A stretch of 64,000 bases of DNA, taken from Myxococcota bacterium. Its GTDB lineage: Bacteria; Myxococcota_C; UBA6777. The stretch spans positions 1-64,000 of the forward strand of contig JAKLKB010000019.1 in the NCBI GenBank assembly GCA_023150835.1. Reading direction: 5' to 3'. This document shows positions 62,585-64,000 of the stretch, piece by piece. Numbering within the stretch: the stretch's first letter is position 1; each line of letters starts with the position of its first letter. The notes under the pieces are model-generated. The model was not told the DNA's origin. It saw only the letters and a program-made list of their open reading frames with translations, and made no database searches. Made by a program: the position numbers and the translations under genes.

Positions 62585-63530
62585 ATGCTTTCAGGATACC
62601 CTGTAAAGCCGCGAAATACAAAAGAGAAAGCAACTTTAGAATTCAGCCTTTCAGCCAAAACCAAATCTGCGGTTCGCTACGAAAGCACATACAACCCAAG
62701 GGACGAGGCGTGGGCAGGAAAAGCAGGGCGGCCTTGGAATCCCGGTCTGGTGATCTATGCCCATTCGGACGGCGGATTTTCTGTTTGGGATCCAGCGCGT
62801 AATTATTGGAAAAAGAAAGGGAACGTAGACGTCCAAGAGCGCCTTCCTGCATACGTTTTTACTGCATCGGAGGTGTGGGATGGTTTGTGGGTGGATGAAG
62901 ACGGCCAACGGCGCACACCGATCTGTAACGGTTTGTTGTACGATTGGGCGAGTTGGATACGAGAAAAAGGAAAAGAAGCGGACGCGATGCCAACAATGGC
63001 TGCAAGCGCACCCCGACGCGGCGAGGCCTCGCGATTATTGGTCTCCGTTTCGCTCGGCGTTGGCGGAGGGATTTCGAAATCTTTGCGCTTACGGTGCCAT
63101 GTACGAACCTTCGGGCCAAGTCGATCATTTTGTGAGTTGGGACGAAGATCCGAGCCTTGCTTTTCGGTGGGAGAATTATCGCTACGCATCGGGTTGGTTG
63201 AATGCAAGCAAAAAAAACCTTCGATCTTCGGATCTGTTGGATCCTTTTATCGTGCAGGATGGTTGGTTTGAGATATCTCTGCCTTCTCTTCAGTTGTTGG
63301 TTTCTGCCTCGATTCCTCCAACCATCAGGGCCAAAGCAGAGAATTTGTTGACACGCCTTCATTTGCGCGATGATGAGCGCGTGATTCGTCAACGTCGTGT
63401 GTGGCTTGATCTGTATGAAAAAGGAGATCTGAGTTTGTCAGGCTTGCGTGTGATGGCTCCGCTGGTTGCGGATGCGGTGGAAAAGCAGGCCAAAAATTGC
63501 GTCTCGAATAAGAGTGACGCAGTTCGATAG
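62585..63530 (+). pseudogene. HNH nuclease-like gene broken by a frameshift
   Basis: Two overlapping frames encode one protein. The first part (frame of 62585) gives LPAYVFTASEVWDGLWVDEDGQRRTPICNGLLYDWASWIREKG. The second part, one base shifted, begins in RCQQWLQAHPDAARPRDYW and includes NLCAYGAMYEPSGQVDHFVSWDEDPSLAFRWENYRYASGWLN, then ends IRQRRVWLDLYEKGDLSL. The DH in QVDHFVSW and the following N-Y-R-x-A-S-x-x-x-N fit the HNH endonuclease fold. The switch lies near the A-rich stretch GAGAAAAAGGAAAAGAAG (62961-62978), so either the gene is inactive or the read has a homopolymer error. The start is uncertain; ATG 62585 has no good ribosome binding site. Confidence 0.65.
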
Positions 63531-63545
63531 CTTTTGTGGGGTGTC

Positions 63546-63660
63546 ATACGAAATCCGCAGGGCGCGTGATCGTAAAAACGTAGGGGCGTCCCCTCGTGGC
63601 TGCCCAATAATCGGGCGTTTACGTACGACCCTTCGTGTACACATCACTCGGATATCGTAT
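63546..63660. repeat. family A MITE-like repeat, copy 7
   Basis: ATACGAAATCCGCAGGG and ACTCGGATATCGTAT ends; orientation as in the copy at 2616. The inner palindromes are degraded (GGGGCGTCCCC, TGCCC). Family B follows immediately, as it follows the copy at 2616. Confidence 0.8.
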
Positions 63661-63775
63661 CACCCCACACCCCACAAGGGAGCGCCGCCCCCTTGACCCC
63701 GTACGGGCGAAAAGATCACTGTTTTTCACACAGGCGACTCTGTCGCTTGAGGAAGCGCGAACGCGGCTTTTTTGG
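63661..63775. repeat. family B repeat, copy 4
   Basis: ACCCCACACCCCACAAGGGA, CCCCCTTGACCCCGTACGGG, GACTCTGTCGCTTGAGGAAGC and GCGCGAACGCGG. About 42 bp is nearly identical to the reverse complement of the copy 1 core. The 63531-63835 gap holds only repeats. Confidence 0.75.
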
Positions 63776-63835
63776 CAACTGCGTAAGTCCTATCGAATTC
63801 CGCTGAGTGAACGAAGCATCATCCCGAATCGTGTT

Positions 63836-64000
63836 TTAGCGGAGTTGTGCGGCCATGATCTCGTCGTTGAGCGGGGAGAGGAGTTGGACGTCGAGGATCT
63901 GGTTGTAGAGATCGCGGGGGACGCGGGTTTGGACGCGGATGTAGTGGTCGGTGAGACCTTGCCAAAGTGTGCCGGAGTCATCTTGATCGAGAGATTGTTC
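63836..64000 (-). CDS. C-terminal end of MtaB/MiaB-type methylthiotransferase, partial
   Basis: The last 54 codons of a gene entering from beyond the window. The reading GTLWQGLTDHYIRVQTRVP...LYNQILDVQLLSPLND fits the C-terminal TRAM-like end of MtaB/MiaB-family radical-SAM methylthiotransferases (G-x-T-D-x-Y-x-x-V...N-x-x-x-x-V-x-L). These proteins add methylthio groups to tRNA adenosines next to the anticodon. The TAA stop is at 63836-63838. The radical SAM part lies outside, so the call rests on this end only. Confidence 0.5.
   Translation of the reverse strand, partial: EQSLDQDDSGTLWQGLTDHYIRVQTRVPRDLYNQILDVQLLSPLNDEIMAAQLR

Noticed and set aside
63790-63981. 63-codon minus-strand frame
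   Set aside because: Ser/Thr-rich shadow of the methylthiotransferase end, which reads sensibly in another frame to 63836.
1-64000. tRNA, rRNA or tmRNA genes
   Set aside because: No cloverleaf T-loop pattern followed by an acceptor stem was found by eye; a few GGTTCAAAT-like matches lie inside genes.

Overview
The window looks like chromosomal DNA of a didermic, former-deltaproteobacterial lineage, most likely Myxococcota or a relative such as Bradymonadales. The evidence is a set of large secreted Cys-rich proteins, two of which end in MYXO-CTERM-like tails (Gly-Cys-x-Cys, hydrophobic helix, Arg-rich end). There are also many lipoproteins, a PilS/PilR two-component pair next to type IV pilins, and a myxobacterial-type coiled-coil periplasmic protein. 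GTG and TTG starts are common. No rRNA, tRNA, CRISPR array, phage module or insertion sequence with its own transposase was recognised.

Layout. 1-6.9 kb: a hydrolase-like fragment, ftsW, an alpha/beta hydrolase, a long Cys-knot lipoprotein with a C2-like end, and an M50B-like membrane peptidase. 7-15.2 kb: type IV pilus block (pilC-pilS-pilR-pilin on +; two paralogous pilins and a pilus-associated TPR-like gene on -), with a sigma-54 type promoter in front of one pilin. 15.3-18 kb: minus-strand operon maf-yggS-gluzincin peptidase. 18.2-20.6 kb: a phosphoethanolamine N-methyltransferase-like enzyme and a polytopic membrane protein. 21.1-22.9 kb: an RsmB-type RNA methyltransferase and tryptophan 2,3-dioxygenase. 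23-25.7 kb: a lipoprotein with propeller, MopE-like and LamG-like parts. 25.7-31.6 kb: the conserved rpsB-tsf-pyrH-frr-cdsA-rseP cluster, lacking uppS and dxr at their usual places. 32-40.2 kb: tsaB, a Nudix hydrolase, small envelope proteins, a tandem cyclic-nucleotide-binding protein, a lipoprotein ComEC-like metallo-hydrolase and a Zn-ribbon methyltransferase. 40.3-55.5 kb: a 15-kb block of extracellular Cys-rich giants with FG-GAP, propeller/NHL and MopE-like modules, plus one lipoprotein hydrolase. 55.6-61.5 kb: a TauE-like transporter and three minus-strand genes of unknown role (359, 887 and 332 aa). 61.7-64 kb: a lipoprotein, an HNH nuclease gene broken by a frameshift, and the C-terminal end of an MtaB/MiaB-type methylthiotransferase running off the window.

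Non-coding structure is rich. A MITE-like element of about 115-125 bp (family A) occurs seven times, and a GC-rich palindromic element of about 80-200 bp (family B) at least five times. Two arrays with a 41-bp period, one clearly hairpin-forming, lie in intergenic DNA. Short tandem duplications have spread into genes: DSHPSE in YggS, RTGENEKQ in the CNB protein, SGA in the 19-kb membrane protein, TENTN in a MYXO-CTERM protein, and a 53-bp duplication at the maf/yggS junction.

The best candidates for something undescribed are the 56.4-61.5 kb trio, whose first and last members share a similar N-terminal helical module, and the two 41-bp arrays. All functional names come from reading motifs; no database search was possible.
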